A stretch of 50,326 nt of DNA from Lentisphaerota bacterium (GCA_016873655.1 VGWI01000009.1:1-50326); one strand, 5' to 3'; positions 1 to 8,752 are shown, numbered from the stretch's first letter. The notes: generated from the sequence alone by a model not told the origin. Program-made: numbers and translations.

Positions 1-2
1 TG

Positions 3-473
3 ACATGCGCGGCGAAGGCTGATCGGGGCGGCGCCCAGCGCGCCGGGGCGGTTGGCCATGTTCTGCGCGCTTACGACACATTCTGCTCACTGGCGCATCA
101 CCCGCGCCTTCTCTCCGGGGCACTGCTCCTTTCGGCGGCCAACCATGCCTTTGCCCTTGCCGGCGCGTGGATGTTCACCAAGGCTGTCGGGGCCGCCCTC
201 CCGCCAATGGACTGCGCCACCGCGTTCCTTGTCATCAACGCCGTATCGGCGATACCTGTAACACCGGGAGGCCTTGGAACGCGGGAAACCGCCGCCGTCT
301 ACATGCTGGGCACAATGGGAGTTGAGCCGGCGCAGGCGGTTACAATCTCGCTCATGGTCTACGGATCAGCCACGCTCTGGAGCCTGGTCGGCGGCGCGGT
401 GTATCTGGTCTACTCGCACCGGCGCGGCCGCGTGAGGGACATGCCGGAAGCCACCGACGCACGCAGTCCATGA
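3..473 (+). CDS. Flippase-like integral membrane protein, C-terminal part (5' end outside window)
   Basis: The reading frame is open from the first bases to the TGA at 471-473, so about 156 C-terminal residues of a longer protein are present. The segment AIPVTPGGLGTRE followed by two hydrophobic stretches is typical of the C-terminus of the lysylphosphatidylglycerol synthase TM region / UPF0104 (YbhN, AglD-like) family. Members are polytopic inner-membrane proteins of about 300-350 residues linked to lipid flipping. The substrate cannot be told from this fragment. The charged tail after the last membrane segment should be cytoplasmic. The gene converges on the MurC-like ligase, and the stop codon lies 7 bp before a MITE-like element. 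Confidence 0.75.
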   Translation, partial: TCAAKADRGGAQRAGAVGHVLRAYDTFCSLAHHPRLLSGALLLSAANHAFALAGAWMFTKAVGAALPPMDCATAFLVINAVSAIPVTPGGLGTRETAAVYMLGTMGVEPAQAVTISLMVYGSATLWSLVGGAVYLVYSHRRGRVRDMPEATDARSP

Positions 474-480
474 ACTTGGG

Positions 481-662
481 CTAGCGCACATTATTCATGT
501 TCTTCGTCGCGAGAGAGCGCAGGGTGCGTCAGATCAACGGCTTGCCGAAGAGGGCCGGATGGCGGCGTGTTGACACACGCCAAAGTCGGCCATCAAGGTA
601 GGTCGCTGAGGTGACGTATCATGTGCACTCGTAGCAGAAGGTTCATGAATAATGTGCGCTAG
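481..662. mobile_element. MITE-like 182-bp element, copy 1
   Basis: The element has perfect 19-bp terminal inverted repeats, CTAGCGCACATTATTCATG at the left and its reverse complement at the right. The interior folds: a GGCGTGT/ACACGCC hairpin with a TGAC loop lies near the centre, inside an outer GGCCGA/TCGGCC pairing. A second copy at 39911-40092 has the same length and about 7 differences (about 96% identity). It encodes no transposase, so it would have to be mobilised in trans. CTAG at both ends could be part of the repeat or a 4-bp palindromic target duplication. The right-hand CTAG supplies the TAG stop of the MurC-like gene on the minus strand. Confidence 0.8.
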
Positions 663-1984
663 ATCCGCGCCGCGATACGGCGCAGGATTTCCCTGCACAG
701 GCTGGGCAGCCCGGGGTCGCGCGCGCCCATCACGAGCACAACGTCGCCGTCCCGCGCTTCGTCCGCGGCCATCGCCGCCGCAACTGCCGGCTCCGCGACG
801 CTCACGCGGTCCGCGCACGAAGCGGCCATGAGATCCATAACACATTCCGGCCGTATCGTGCGGTCCGCCGTTCCGCCGGCATCGTACACAGGAAGCAACC
901 AGATGCGGTCTTCCGGCCCGCACAGCCGCCCGAACACGGCGGCGAGATCCGCCTTCATCTTTGCAAGCGGCCCGAACCCGTGCGGGCGCCACAACGCAAA
1001 CACGCGGCGCCGCCCGGCCGCCGCGGTCTCCCATGCGGCGGCTATTTTGGCGGGATTATGGGCATAGTCGTCAATCACCAGAACACCGCGCTCCTCACCG
1101 ACCTTCTCGAGCCGGCGGTGTATCCCGCGGAAAGTTGCCAGCCCCGCCCTGACCGGCCCCGGCGCTATTCCGAGCCGCAGACACAGATGAACAGCCATGA
1201 ACGCGTTCTCTGCATTGTGCCGCCCGGGCACATGCACCTCATACTCCGCGCCGCCGATACTGACACTGCTCCCGAACGCCGTCCTGCCGAAACCGAACCC
1301 CTCGTACGGGTCCCCCCCGCCAGTGTCCCCCACCACGCCGGCCTTCACCTTCGCCCGGAACGCGGCAAAAAGCGCCCTGGTGTCCTCCATGTCGAAATGA
1401 TCGGCGGACATGTTCGTCACAACTGCCCATTCGGGATTGTAGTTGAGGAGCGAACGGTCGCTTTCGTCGGCTTCAATCACCCACCAGTCCGACTTGCCGC
1501 CGCGCATGTTGCCCATTCGTCCGGGCCCGCGCCAGTTCAGCACGCAGGCCCCGTTCACCACAGTGGGATCAAGACCGGCATGCTCCATTATGACGCCGAC
1601 CATGCCTGTGACCGTGCTCTTGCCCGAAGTGCCGGTCACCGCCACGCAGCGACGCCCCTCGCACAGGCGGGCAAGCATGACGGCCCGGTGCACTGTGGGA
1701 CACCCTTGCCGTCCGGCGGCGACCAGGTCAGGGTTGCCGCTTTCTATGGCCGTGCTGACGACCAGTTCCGCGCCGGGCCGCACCCCGCTTCCGTCCTGCG
1801 GGAATACGCGCACTCCCGCGCTCTTGAGCGCCGCGAGCACTTCGGCCGACTCGCCGGAATCGAGAAGCCGGTCCGATCCGCTCACGTCGTAGCCGGCATG
1901 CAGCAGCGCCTGCGCGAGCGGGCTCATTCCGACGCCAGCCACACCGACCAGATGCGCCTTCCGCTCAACCTTGCCTGAAATCAT
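659..1984 (-). CDS. MurC-like Mur ligase (UDP-N-acetylmuramate--L-alanine ligase family)
   Basis: This predicted 441-aa cytoplasmic ligase would join an amino acid to a UDP-MurNAc-type substrate using ATP. Seen in the sequence: an N-terminal Rossmann motif GVAGVGM (residues 14-20) followed by GYDVSGSD, the ATP P-loop GTSGKST (118-124), EADESD (171-176), VVTNMSADHFD (188-198), and a C-terminal domain with DDYAHNP and RPHGFGP. These resemble MurC more than Mpl or MurD/E/F. The start chosen is the ATG just before the nucleotide-binding motif; the frame stays open to 2134, but that extension is unlike Mur ligases. The gene stands alone, away from a division/cell-wall cluster, so it may be a paralogue. 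Its TAG stop is made by the end of the adjacent mobile element, so the native C-terminus may have been trimmed. Confidence 0.72.
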   Translation of the reverse strand: MISGKVERKAHLVGVAGVGMSPLAQALLHAGYDVSGSDRLLDSGESAEVLAALKSAGVRVFPQDGSGVRPGAELVVSTAIESGNPDLVAAGRQGCPTVHRAVMLARLCEGRRCVAVTGTSGKSTVTGMVGVIMEHAGLDPTVVNGACVLNWRGPGRMGNMRGGKSDWWVIEADESDRSLLNYNPEWAVVTNMSADHFDMEDTRALFAAFRAKVKAGVVGDTGGGDPYEGFGFGRTAFGSSVSIGGAEYEVHVPGRHNAENAFMAVHLCLRLGIAPGPVRAGLATFRGIHRRLEKVGEERGVLVIDDYAHNPAKIAAAWETAAAGRRRVFALWRPHGFGPLAKMKADLAAVFGRLCGPEDRIWLLPVYDAGGTADRTIRPECVMDLMAASCADRVSVAEPAVAAAMAADEARDGDVVLVMGARDPGLPSLCREILRRIAARI

Positions 1985-2058
1985 GTGCCGCCCCCGCCCC
2001 AGCCGTCCCTGACTCGCATAACCGCTGGATTCAGGTGCTGGAGTATGCATAATGAGCC

Positions 2059-3510
2059 GTGGTGAAACCAATGCTTTATCTTGCGGCCGCCTCAGCCGCG
2101 CTGTTCTTTGCCCTGCAACCGCCGGCGGCAGCACAGGAAAGCGTCCCGGCGCAGTCCGTCGTATATGTCATACCGGTCAACGGCATGATAGAGCGCGCGC
2201 TGGTCTACATGATCCGCCGCGGCATCCGCGAGGCAACCGAGAAGAACGCCAGGGCGATAATACTGGATATGGACACGCCGGGCGGACGTCTCGACGCCGC
2301 GGAGGACATAATACGCGCCGTCGCGGCCCTGCCCATCCCGACATACACCTACGTTAACCCGAACTCGATCTCGGCAGGCGCGATCATCGCCATGGCAACC
2401 GACCACATCTACATGGCGCCAGGCAGCAAGATCGGCGACGCCATGCCGATAATGCTTTCGTTCATCGGCGGACCGCAGGAAATGCCCAAGTCCATCGAGG
2501 AGAAATCCGTTTCCTACGTCGCGGGACTCATCCGCACCACGGCGCAGAGGAAGGGACACGACGCCCAGCTCGCCGAGGCGATGGTGAGGGGCAGCGTCGA
2601 ATACAGAATCGGCGAGGATACTATCAGCAAGGCCGGCGAATTACTGACACTCACGAACGTCGAGGCGGAGCGCATGGTTGACGACGGGAAGGGCGGCACG
2701 CGCTTCCTTCTCTCCGAGGGCACGCTCGCAGGGCTGCCCGACCTGGTCGAGCTCGCCGCCGGGCCGGGCGCAACGGTCGTGCGCATGAAACCGATGACCG
2801 AAGAACGTTTCGCACGCTGGATCGAAGCCATCTCGGCGCTGCTGCTGATCGGCGGCATCATCGGCATCTACATCGAATTCAAGACGCCGGGCTTCGGGCT
2901 CCCCGGCGCGACCGGGATCGCCTTGCTGGCGATCTGGTTCTGGGGCCACCACGTCGCCGGGCTTGCCGGCAGCGCGGAAATGCTCACATTCGTCCTCGGC
3001 GTGCTCCTGCTGGCAGTCGAGGTATTCCTGATCCCCGGCTTCGGCATAACCGGAGCCGCCGGCATCGCACTGATTGTGCTCTCCCTCTTCATGGCAATGA
3101 TCCCGCGCTACCCCGGCATTCCGCCGTTCAGACTGCAGCCTGCGGACTTCAACCACGCCCTGGCGACGCTCGGCATTTCTTTCTCGTGCGCGGGCGTGGC
3201 GGCACTGCTCCTCGCCCGCTACCTGCCTGAATCCCGCGTCGTGCGCCGCATCGCACTTGGCTCCTCGCTGGATGCGCGAGACGGCTACACCGCCTTCCCG
3301 CTCCAGCCCGGTCTGATCGGCCGGACCGGCGTCGCGGAGACGCCGCTCCGCCCGTCCGGCATCGGCCATTTCGGCGACGAAAGGGTGGATGTGATCACCG
3401 ACGGCACCTTCCTCGAGAAGGGCGAGCCGATTCGGGTTGTGGAGATTCACGGAAAACGTATAGTGGTCTCGCGCGCGCGGACAGAAAACCACCACTCGGC
3501 GGCAGGTTGA
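2059..3510 (+). CDS. Long NfeD protein: ClpP-class membrane serine protease with OB domain
   Basis: This 483-aa protein has a signal peptide (about residues 5-25), a periplasmic ClpP-class protease domain (30-235), several membrane segments (about 250-385) and a C-terminal NfeD OB-fold (about 415-475). In the protease domain, DTPGGRLDAAEDI and NSISAGA are visible, giving a Ser105 nucleophile and a probable Lys149 general base (EEKSVSY), the Ser-Lys dyad known from the archaeal homologue PH1510. Long NfeD proteins pair with SPFH/stomatin-like partners, and FloA lies two genes downstream. The start may be the GTG at 2059 or 2062 or the ATG at 2071; all keep the signal peptide. It is divergent from the MurC-like gene, with about 75 bp between them. 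Confidence 0.87.
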   Translation: MVKPMLYLAAASAALFFALQPPAAAQESVPAQSVVYVIPVNGMIERALVYMIRRGIREATEKNARAIILDMDTPGGRLDAAEDIIRAVAALPIPTYTYVNPNSISAGAIIAMATDHIYMAPGSKIGDAMPIMLSFIGGPQEMPKSIEEKSVSYVAGLIRTTAQRKGHDAQLAEAMVRGSVEYRIGEDTISKAGELLTLTNVEAERMVDDGKGGTRFLLSEGTLAGLPDLVELAAGPGATVVRMKPMTEERFARWIEAISALLLIGGIIGIYIEFKTPGFGLPGATGIALLAIWFWGHHVAGLAGSAEMLTFVLGVLLLAVEVFLIPGFGITGAAGIALIVLSLFMAMIPRYPGIPPFRLQPADFNHALATLGISFSCAGVAALLLARYLPESRVVRRIALGSSLDARDGYTAFPLQPGLIGRTGVAETPLRPSGIGHFGDERVDVITDGTFLEKGEPIRVVEIHGKRIVVSRARTENHHSAAG

Positions 3511-3523
3511 CCTGGAGTTCCAT

Positions 3524-3997
3524 ATGACAGTTGCGCATGTTTTCGCGGTCCTGCTCATCGCTGGGCTCTTCCTGATCGGCGCGGAGATATTCGTGCCCGG
3601 CGGCATACTCGGTGTCTTCGGCGGGGTATCCCTGCTTGCCGCGATCGTCGTTGGCTTCAAGGCGTTCCCGGGCTACGGTGTTCCAGTGGCGGTCGGCATC
3701 ACGCTTCTTGTCGCGCTGGCCATAGCGCTGTGGATGCGCGTCTTCCCCCATACGGCGCTGGGAAAGAAACTCACCGTCGCCCGCGACATGTCCGATGCAA
3801 AAGCGGCCGATCCCGACCTCGCCGGCCTTGTCGGGCAGCACGGCGCCACGATCACCGCCCTCAGGCCGGGCGGGTTCGCGGAGATTGACGGCCGCCGCAT
3901 GGATGTTGTAACTGAAGGGGCGATGGTGGAGTCCGGCAAGCAGGTCCGCGTCGTCGCGGTCCACGGCAACAGGATTGTCGTCGCGCCGGTTTCCTGA
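3524..3997 (+). CDS. Short NfeD-family membrane protein
   Basis: This 157-aa protein has about three N-terminal hydrophobic segments (residues 5-70) and a C-terminal NfeD OB-fold (about 95-157) containing GLVGQHGATITALRPGGFAEIDG and VRVVAVHGNRIVV. It lacks the protease domain of the preceding gene. Short NfeD proteins are known partners of flotillin-type SPFH proteins and are thought to help build membrane microdomains. It starts 13 bp after the long NfeD gene with a GGAG Shine-Dalgarno and precedes floA by 63 bp, so the three genes probably form one transcript. The C-terminal OB domain of the upstream gene is a paralogue of this one. Confidence 0.85.
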   Translation: MTVAHVFAVLLIAGLFLIGAEIFVPGGILGVFGGVSLLAAIVVGFKAFPGYGVPVAVGITLLVALAIALWMRVFPHTALGKKLTVARDMSDAKAADPDLAGLVGQHGATITALRPGGFAEIDGRRMDVVTEGAMVESGKQVRVVAVHGNRIVVAPVS

Positions 3998-4060
3998 ACA
4001 GGTTGAAGCGGCGGCTCCCGCCCGCCGCACGGTGAAGAGGATACGCAGAAGGAGGAAGAT

Positions 4061-5086
4061 ATGCCGCCGTTACTGGTTGTTGGGCTGGTTGTATTCGGGA
4101 TAGTCGTTCTCGTTTTCGCAGGCCTTTTCCTGAAGTTCATCGGCGTGTGGGTGCGCGCCCTCATGTCCGGGGCGAAAATATCGCTCTGGGCGCTTGTCGG
4201 AATGACGCTGCGCCGCGTTCCGCCGTCACTCATCGTTGACGCGCGAATCCGGGTCGTGAAGGCTGGCCTGATGCTCGACAGCGACTCGCTGGAAGCCCAC
4301 TACCTCGCCGGCGGCGACGTGATAAACGTCGTCAACGCGCTGATCGCGGCCGACAAGGCGGGGATAGACCTTTCGTTCCAGCGTGCCGCGGCCATCAACC
4401 TTGCCGGGCGCGATGTTCTCGACGCCGTGCAGACAAGCGTCAACCCGAAGGTCATTGACTGCCCGGATTCCAAGAAGACCCCCCTGGGCATGCTCGATGC
4501 CGTCGCAAAGGACGGCATCCGTTTGCTGGTCAAGGCCCGCGTAACGGTGCGCGCGAACCTCGCGCGCCTCGTCGGCGGCGCCGGTGAAGAAACGATAATC
4601 GCCCGCGTAGGCCAGGGCATCGTCAGCGCCATCGGGTCCTCGCCCAGCTACAAACACGTGCTGGAAAACCCCGACCAGATAAGCCGCAAGGTGCTCGAAA
4701 GCGGCCTCGACGCCCAGACCGGGTTCGAGATCGTGTCCATCGATATTGCCGACATCAGCGTGGCCGGCACCCAGGAAGCCGCCAACGTCGGCGCCATGCT
4801 CGAAACCGAGCGCGCCGAGGCGGACAAGAAGCTGCGCCAGGCGGAAGCCGAAGGCCGCCGCGCTATGGCCGTGGCGTTCGAGCAGGAAATGCGCGCCAAG
4901 GTACAGGAGATGCAGGCGAAGGTCGTGGAAGCGCAGGCGGAGGTCCCGCGCGCAATCTCCGAGGCGCTGCGTGAAGGCAATATCGGCATCATGGACCTCT
5001 ACAGGATGCAGAATATCGAGGCCGACACACGCATGCGCAAGTCGATCGCCGGCGAAGAAGGCGATGACAAACCCGGAACGCACTGA
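4061..5086 (+). CDS. floA: Flotillin-like protein FloA (SPFH/UPF0365 family)
   Basis: This 341-aa protein would scaffold membrane microdomains at the inner face of the cytoplasmic membrane. An N-terminal membrane hairpin (about residues 4-45) precedes the SPFH core. Family signatures include [71 protein letters not shown] and [12 protein letters not shown] charged C-terminal helix (about 245-310) is rich in AEA, QEM and KVQEM repeats and should be a coiled coil for oligomerisation. Length matches the family. A strong AGAAGGAGGAAG ribosome binding site precedes the ATG. It sits after two NfeD genes, the classical arrangement. Confidence 0.95.
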   Translation: MPPLLVVGLVVFGIVVLVFAGLFLKFIGVWVRALMSGAKISLWALVGMTLRRVPPSLIVDARIRVVKAGLMLDSDSLEAHYLAGGDVINVVNALIAADKAGIDLSFQRAAAINLAGRDVLDAVQTSVNPKVIDCPDSKKTPLGMLDAVAKDGIRLLVKARVTVRANLARLVGGAGEETIIARVGQGIVSAIGSSPSYKHVLENPDQISRKVLESGLDAQTGFEIVSIDIADISVAGTQEAANVGAMLETERAEADKKLRQAEAEGRRAMAVAFEQEMRAKVQEMQAKVVEAQAEVPRAISEALREGNIGIMDLYRMQNIEADTRMRKSIAGEEGDDKPGTH

Positions 5087-5115
5087 GATGCCGCAGGCGG
5101 CACGGGAGAGATGAC

Positions 5116-5685
5116 GTGATGGGCCAGCAAACAGTTGCGCTTGCCGATATCGGTGGAGCGTTCTGGCTGCTCATCATCGTCGTCTCGATCGTGGCGCAGA
5201 TCGTCAAGGCCGTCAGGCTTGCGGCAAAACAGCAGGGACCGCGACCGGAAGGCGAATCTTTCCCGGAAAGACCGTCCCCGCAGGTCGGAGAGCCGGTTGA
5301 GCCGTCGGAGGAGATACGCGAATTCCTCCGCCGGCTGTCCGGCGAACCGCCGGCACCGGCAAGCCCGCCGCCCCCGCGCCCCCCTCCTCCGCAGCAGGTG
5401 GTCGTAAAGGTCCGGCCTATGCCGGCACGCCCGAAAACGCCTGCGCCATCACCGGTGGTGCATCAGCCCGTCCCGCTCGTCTCCCTGGCAGCCCCGCCCC
5501 CGCCCGAACCGCCTGTCTTCATCGCCAAGGCAGCGTCGGCGAAACCGCGGAGGAGAGTCTCCGCCGCCGCACTGGCGCTGGCAGCCGACCTGAACACGCC
5601 GAGTACCGCACGGCGCGCAATCCTGATGCGCGAGGTCCTAGGACCCGCGCTGGCTCTGCGGCCGATGCGCCTGCCGCGCATCTGA
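5116..5685 (+). CDS. Proline-rich single-pass membrane protein of the floA operon
   Basis: I do not recognise a named family for this 189-aa protein. One hydrophobic segment (about residues 12-33) is followed by basic residues, a long low-complexity Pro/Ala region (about 55-150) with runs of PPP, and a compact basic tail. The tail, with DLNTPSTARRAILMREVLGPALALR, looks like a conserved short module, which I think recurs in FloA-linked genes of related bacteria. It starts 29 bp after floA with a GGGAGAG ribosome binding site, so it is probably co-transcribed. One untested idea is a membrane tether whose tail docks on FloA. Confidence 0.7.
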   Translation: MMGQQTVALADIGGAFWLLIIVVSIVAQIVKAVRLAAKQQGPRPEGESFPERPSPQVGEPVEPSEEIREFLRRLSGEPPAPASPPPPRPPPPQQVVVKVRPMPARPKTPAPSPVVHQPVPLVSLAAPPPPEPPVFIAKAASAKPRRRVSAAALALAADLNTPSTARRAILMREVLGPALALRPMRLPRI

Positions 5686-5748
5686 CGCGGCACCGCGCCG
5701 CGCCCCGGCGGCGGGCTTCCAGATTGAACTCGAACGCATGCCGGCGAG

Positions 5749-7152
5749 CTACGACGCGTTCGACGGCTGAGCGGGCCGCACGCCGCCAAGCGGCACTGAC
5801 AGGGTCCCGTTGAAGAACTCTATGATGTGGCCTCTCTCGATAAGCCATGTCAGCGGAGAGAGTATCTCCGAGGCGGCCGGAGAATCCTCCGGCTCGCCCG
5901 GCTTCAACGCCTCGACAAGCTTGCTCCGCGTGGAACCCGGGTTCTCGCTCAGGTAGCGCAGAACCCCGCCTATCGACTCCACCGCACGGTCGGGATCGAG
6001 CGCGGATGGCTGGGTGTGCGTCACGAAGCTGATGCCCTTCCCCGCCCTGAACACGTGCAGGCGCATGTGCTTCAACGCCGCGCGCAATGCAAACAGCACC
6101 GACCTCGGGAAGCGCGTCTCGCGCTGCCATGCCTGACCGACCTCGCGCCGAAGCGCCGAATCCTCGATCCCCTGCGCGACCACCGCCGGAAGCACCACCC
6201 GACGTGAAAAGGCAATCAATCCCGGCGCCGCGTTCTCGCGGAAGTAAGCCTCCGCCCGGGTTCTGTCCATCTGTTCAGCGCCGTCCTGTCCCTTGGGCAG
6301 ATACGTCTTCCGCACCTTGTTTTCGGACTTCCACTGCGCAACCAGCGCCTCGTCACGAACGGTCTCTATCCGCCTGCGGTATTCCTCAATCGGCATGGCG
6401 GGATACCTGGCGGCATGGACCTCGCGCACCTTTTCGGCATAGCTGTGATGGTTCGGCGGCCCAAGCAGAACCCCGCTCAGCCCGCACCTGGCAACACAGG
6501 GGAACTGGCCGGCCGGCTCGGGACTCTCTTCCTCTTTGACCTCAAAGAAGTCCGCCATGTGCTCGCGGAAGGCATGGACAATGATTGTCGACTCGTCGAG
6601 CGCAACCGTTCCGCAGACCTTGCACTGCACGATGTCAACGCCGCCCTGCCCCTTCGGCGACTCTATCTTCACCTGGTAATACTCGGGCTTTGACATGACC
6701 AGCGACGCCACTTCCAGCAGCGGATACGCTTTTCTGGAAGTGTGAATCTGCCTTGCGAGCGCCGCAAGCTGCCTGCGCTCGGGAAAGAAGGCGATCGAAA
6801 CCGGCGGCGGAGCCGCCATTTCCCTGCGATCGACCTCGGATCCCTCACGCAGGCGGCCCCCCCCGGAGCGCCGATCGTCACGGTCACGGCTTGGACGGGC
6901 ATCCCTGCGGCGCGGTCCGCCTTCGTCTCTGCGCCCGCGGGGAGGGTGGCCCCCACCTCGTCCTTCGCGGGGCGGCCGGTCACGCCTGCCGCCATCCCCG
7001 CCGTATCCCCGGTCTTCGCCGGATGCATAGTGATTCACGGACGGAGGCCTGCGAGCCCAGGCTGGAACGAAGTTCAGTTCCAGAACAAGATCCGAGGCCG
7101 ATGTGGCGCCGTCTTCTTCGTTCCGGCCAGCGCCGGATTCATCCAGACTCAT
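5749..7152 (-). CDS. Uncharacterised protein with Arg/Gly-rich region and C2H2-like zinc motif
   Basis: The function of this 467-aa protein is unknown. No signal peptide or membrane segment is visible, so it is probably cytoplasmic. Residues 45-110 are disordered and rich in Arg, Gly, Asp and Pro with RGG-like pieces, as in RNA-binding proteins. A C-x2-C-x12-H-x4-H motif follows (Cys177, Cys180, His193, His198), then a second Cys/His set (Cys219, Cys223, His235, His236). The C-terminal half is helical, with WLIERGHIIEFFNGTLSVP near the end resembling a winged-helix tail. A nucleic-acid role is inference from composition and the zinc-finger-like motif. It converges on the floA operon with a 63-bp gap. 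Confidence 0.7.
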   Translation of the reverse strand: MSLDESGAGRNEEDGATSASDLVLELNFVPAWARRPPSVNHYASGEDRGYGGDGGRRDRPPREGRGGGHPPRGRRDEGGPRRRDARPSRDRDDRRSGGGRLREGSEVDRREMAAPPPVSIAFFPERRQLAALARQIHTSRKAYPLLEVASLVMSKPEYYQVKIESPKGQGGVDIVQCKVCGTVALDESTIIVHAFREHMADFFEVKEEESPEPAGQFPCVARCGLSGVLLGPPNHHSYAEKVREVHAARYPAMPIEEYRRRIETVRDEALVAQWKSENKVRKTYLPKGQDGAEQMDRTRAEAYFRENAAPGLIAFSRRVVLPAVVAQGIEDSALRREVGQAWQRETRFPRSVLFALRAALKHMRLHVFRAGKGISFVTHTQPSALDPDRAVESIGGVLRYLSENPGSTRSKLVEALKPGEPEDSPAASEILSPLTWLIERGHIIEFFNGTLSVPLGGVRPAQPSNAS

Positions 7153-7237
7153 CTTTTACCGCCGTTCTGTCGGTTGCCGATCCGCTCACACTCCTTTGAA
7201 GGAGCAAGTGTCGGCGCCGATTTGTTCATCTCGTGAC

Positions 7238-7462
7238 TCAGGATACGCGAAACCATTCCGTAGTAACAGGCCGTGACGGCGCGGATTCGAGGCTGCACGG
7301 GTCGTGGCACGGCGAAAGGTGGCTCTTGCCTATCATGTGGGTGAAGCAGCCCTCGCGCGCAAGCCGGTCGAGAGCGGGAGTCGATGTCGCGCGGTTGACC
7401 GAACCGAGACAGTCGTACCTCATCTGATCGGGCATGAGCAGCAGGATGTTCGGTCGAGCCAA
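7238..7462 (-). pseudogene. Sulfatase gene remnant
   Basis: The 74-codon frame starts like a sulfatase: MARPNILLLMPDQMRYDCLG, then TPALDRLAREG. It jumps at once to FTHMIGKSHLSP, which matches the later GKxHL motif of the family. The stretch that should carry the CxPSR active-site cysteine is missing, so about 60-70 codons appear deleted. After the second motif the frame loses similarity and stops, and the rest of a normal protein of roughly 450-550 residues is absent. It is read here as a dead gene with an internal deletion and a lost 3' part. Confidence 0.75.
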
Positions 7463-8251
7463 GGCGCATTCACCCCGTTGAGATACCGCGGACGGGAATC
7501 AGGAGGGATTTCTCCCGGCCGCCGACGGCAAAAAACGCGTGCATGATAGGCCCTACCCGCCCCCGTGTAAAGCGTTCGACCGCAGTCAGCCCTTTCTTTT
7601 CCCCCGGCGGTTGCGTTCGCTGCGGACAGGGACTGCTCCGGCACATGCCGCATGCGGAGATGAACGCAGAACGGTTGGAGTCCGTCGGAACAAAAGTGGC
7701 TCAGGACAGCCGGGCTCCGGAAACGGACAGCAGCAGGCCGCTGGCGCCGACGCCACCGCAACGCCTCAGATGCGTGAATGACGCCGAACGAACAACGGCC
7801 ATCACATCAGGCGAGTTCGCCCACACCCTCGCGCTCGCGGACAAACTCGATGCGCTTCTTCTGAAGATAGACCGAGCGGTACTGCCTCCAGGGATGATTC
7901 GCCGGCGGCTTCCGGCGTCGCCCGCCGTCAGCCTCTCCATTCACCACGCCACTGTCACGACGTACATCAGCGCCCTGTAACGTCAGATCTCCAGTTCCTG
8001 CCATGAGTCTGACTCCGTGCTTAATCCGCCGGCCCCATTGCCCGCAGAAGTGTGCCTCATGGAGTTAGCACAGCACGTGCCAGACACACCGCAAACACCG
8101 CATGACACTGCGCAACAGCCTTCCGCCCAATCACATGCAAGGCGCCACCAACTCAACCGTAATGCCTCGACATACAAGCCGGATCGGACCGGCACAGCAC
8201 AACAGGCCGTTGGATGAATACTTCCGTATGCACTTGAAGGGCAGCGGCAGG
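7463..8251. other. Gene-poor stretch with degenerate coding traces
   Basis: About 790 bp hold no convincing gene on either strand. On the minus strand around 7807-7930 a short frame encodes KPPANHPWRQYRSVYLQ and ends soon after. The HPWR-type tail is reminiscent of the ends of some transposase-like ORFs, so decayed mobile DNA is possible, at low confidence. With the sulfatase remnant beside it, this region looks like an area of gene decay. Confidence 0.4.
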
Positions 8252-8752
8252 CTATTGAATCAGAAGCTGCTTGTCGCCCTGGTATTTTCTGATTTCGTCG
8301 GCTCTCTTGGCGTCCATCAGCCCGAGATCCTTTATCTTGAGGGCCTTCCCCGTCACCCGAACGCGCTTCTCGCGGTAAAGGCATCCAAGAACGCTTATAC
8401 GGTCCCATTCCGAAGTGACCTTGTAGAATCCGTCCCCGTTCAGGCTCTTCGCCGCGCGATAGCAGGCAATCCGCTCAAGCGGGTCGCTCACAAGAATACC
8501 CGGCAACAGAACGTCCACGGACACCTTGTCGCCGTCCAGCACGAACCACAGGAACTGCTTCGTGTATGCCTCGCCCGAGGCATCTCCGAGCGTCTCCAAA
8601 CCGTATTCGAGAGGACGGGACAGGACGGTCATGGACTCGTCACGCAAGCCGCCGGTCGAGTTGATGTGAGCGTTCTTCAACCCCGTCGCACAGCCGGATG
8701 CAAACATGACCGCAAGAAGCATGACCAATGCAGCAAACATACTCCCCTTCAT
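8252..8752 (-). CDS. Uncharacterised lipoprotein
   Basis: This 166-aa protein has a lipoprotein signal peptide: a basic start, a hydrophobic run and the lipobox FASGC with the modified Cys at residue 21. Asp is not at +2 (CAT follows), so export to the outer membrane is plausible. The mature part contains LGDASGEAY, LERIACYRAAKSLNGDGFYKV and a C-terminal YREKRVRVTGKALKIKDLG. That arrangement resembles small bacterial lipoproteins of unknown function that end in a strand with VxGKALxIKDLG. The ATG at 8752 was chosen because GGGAGGAG lies just upstream; the frame is open 18 codons further. Confidence 0.75.
   Translation of the reverse strand: MKGSMFAALVMLLAVMFASGCATGLKNAHINSTGGLRDESMTVLSRPLEYGLETLGDASGEAYTKQFLWFVLDGDKVSVDVLLPGILVSDPLERIACYRAAKSLNGDGFYKVTSEWDRISVLGCLYREKRVRVTGKALKIKDLGLMDAKRADEIRKYQGDKQLLIQ

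Noticed and set aside
534-593. 19-codon minus-strand frame (MADFGVCQHAAIRPSS...) kept in both element copies
   Set aside because: With only two copies at 96% identity, conservation is expected without selection; no ribosome binding site was seen.
980-1978. 332-codon plus-strand frame opposite the MurC-like gene
   Set aside because: The opposite strand encodes a complete set of Mur ligase motifs; this frame has none.
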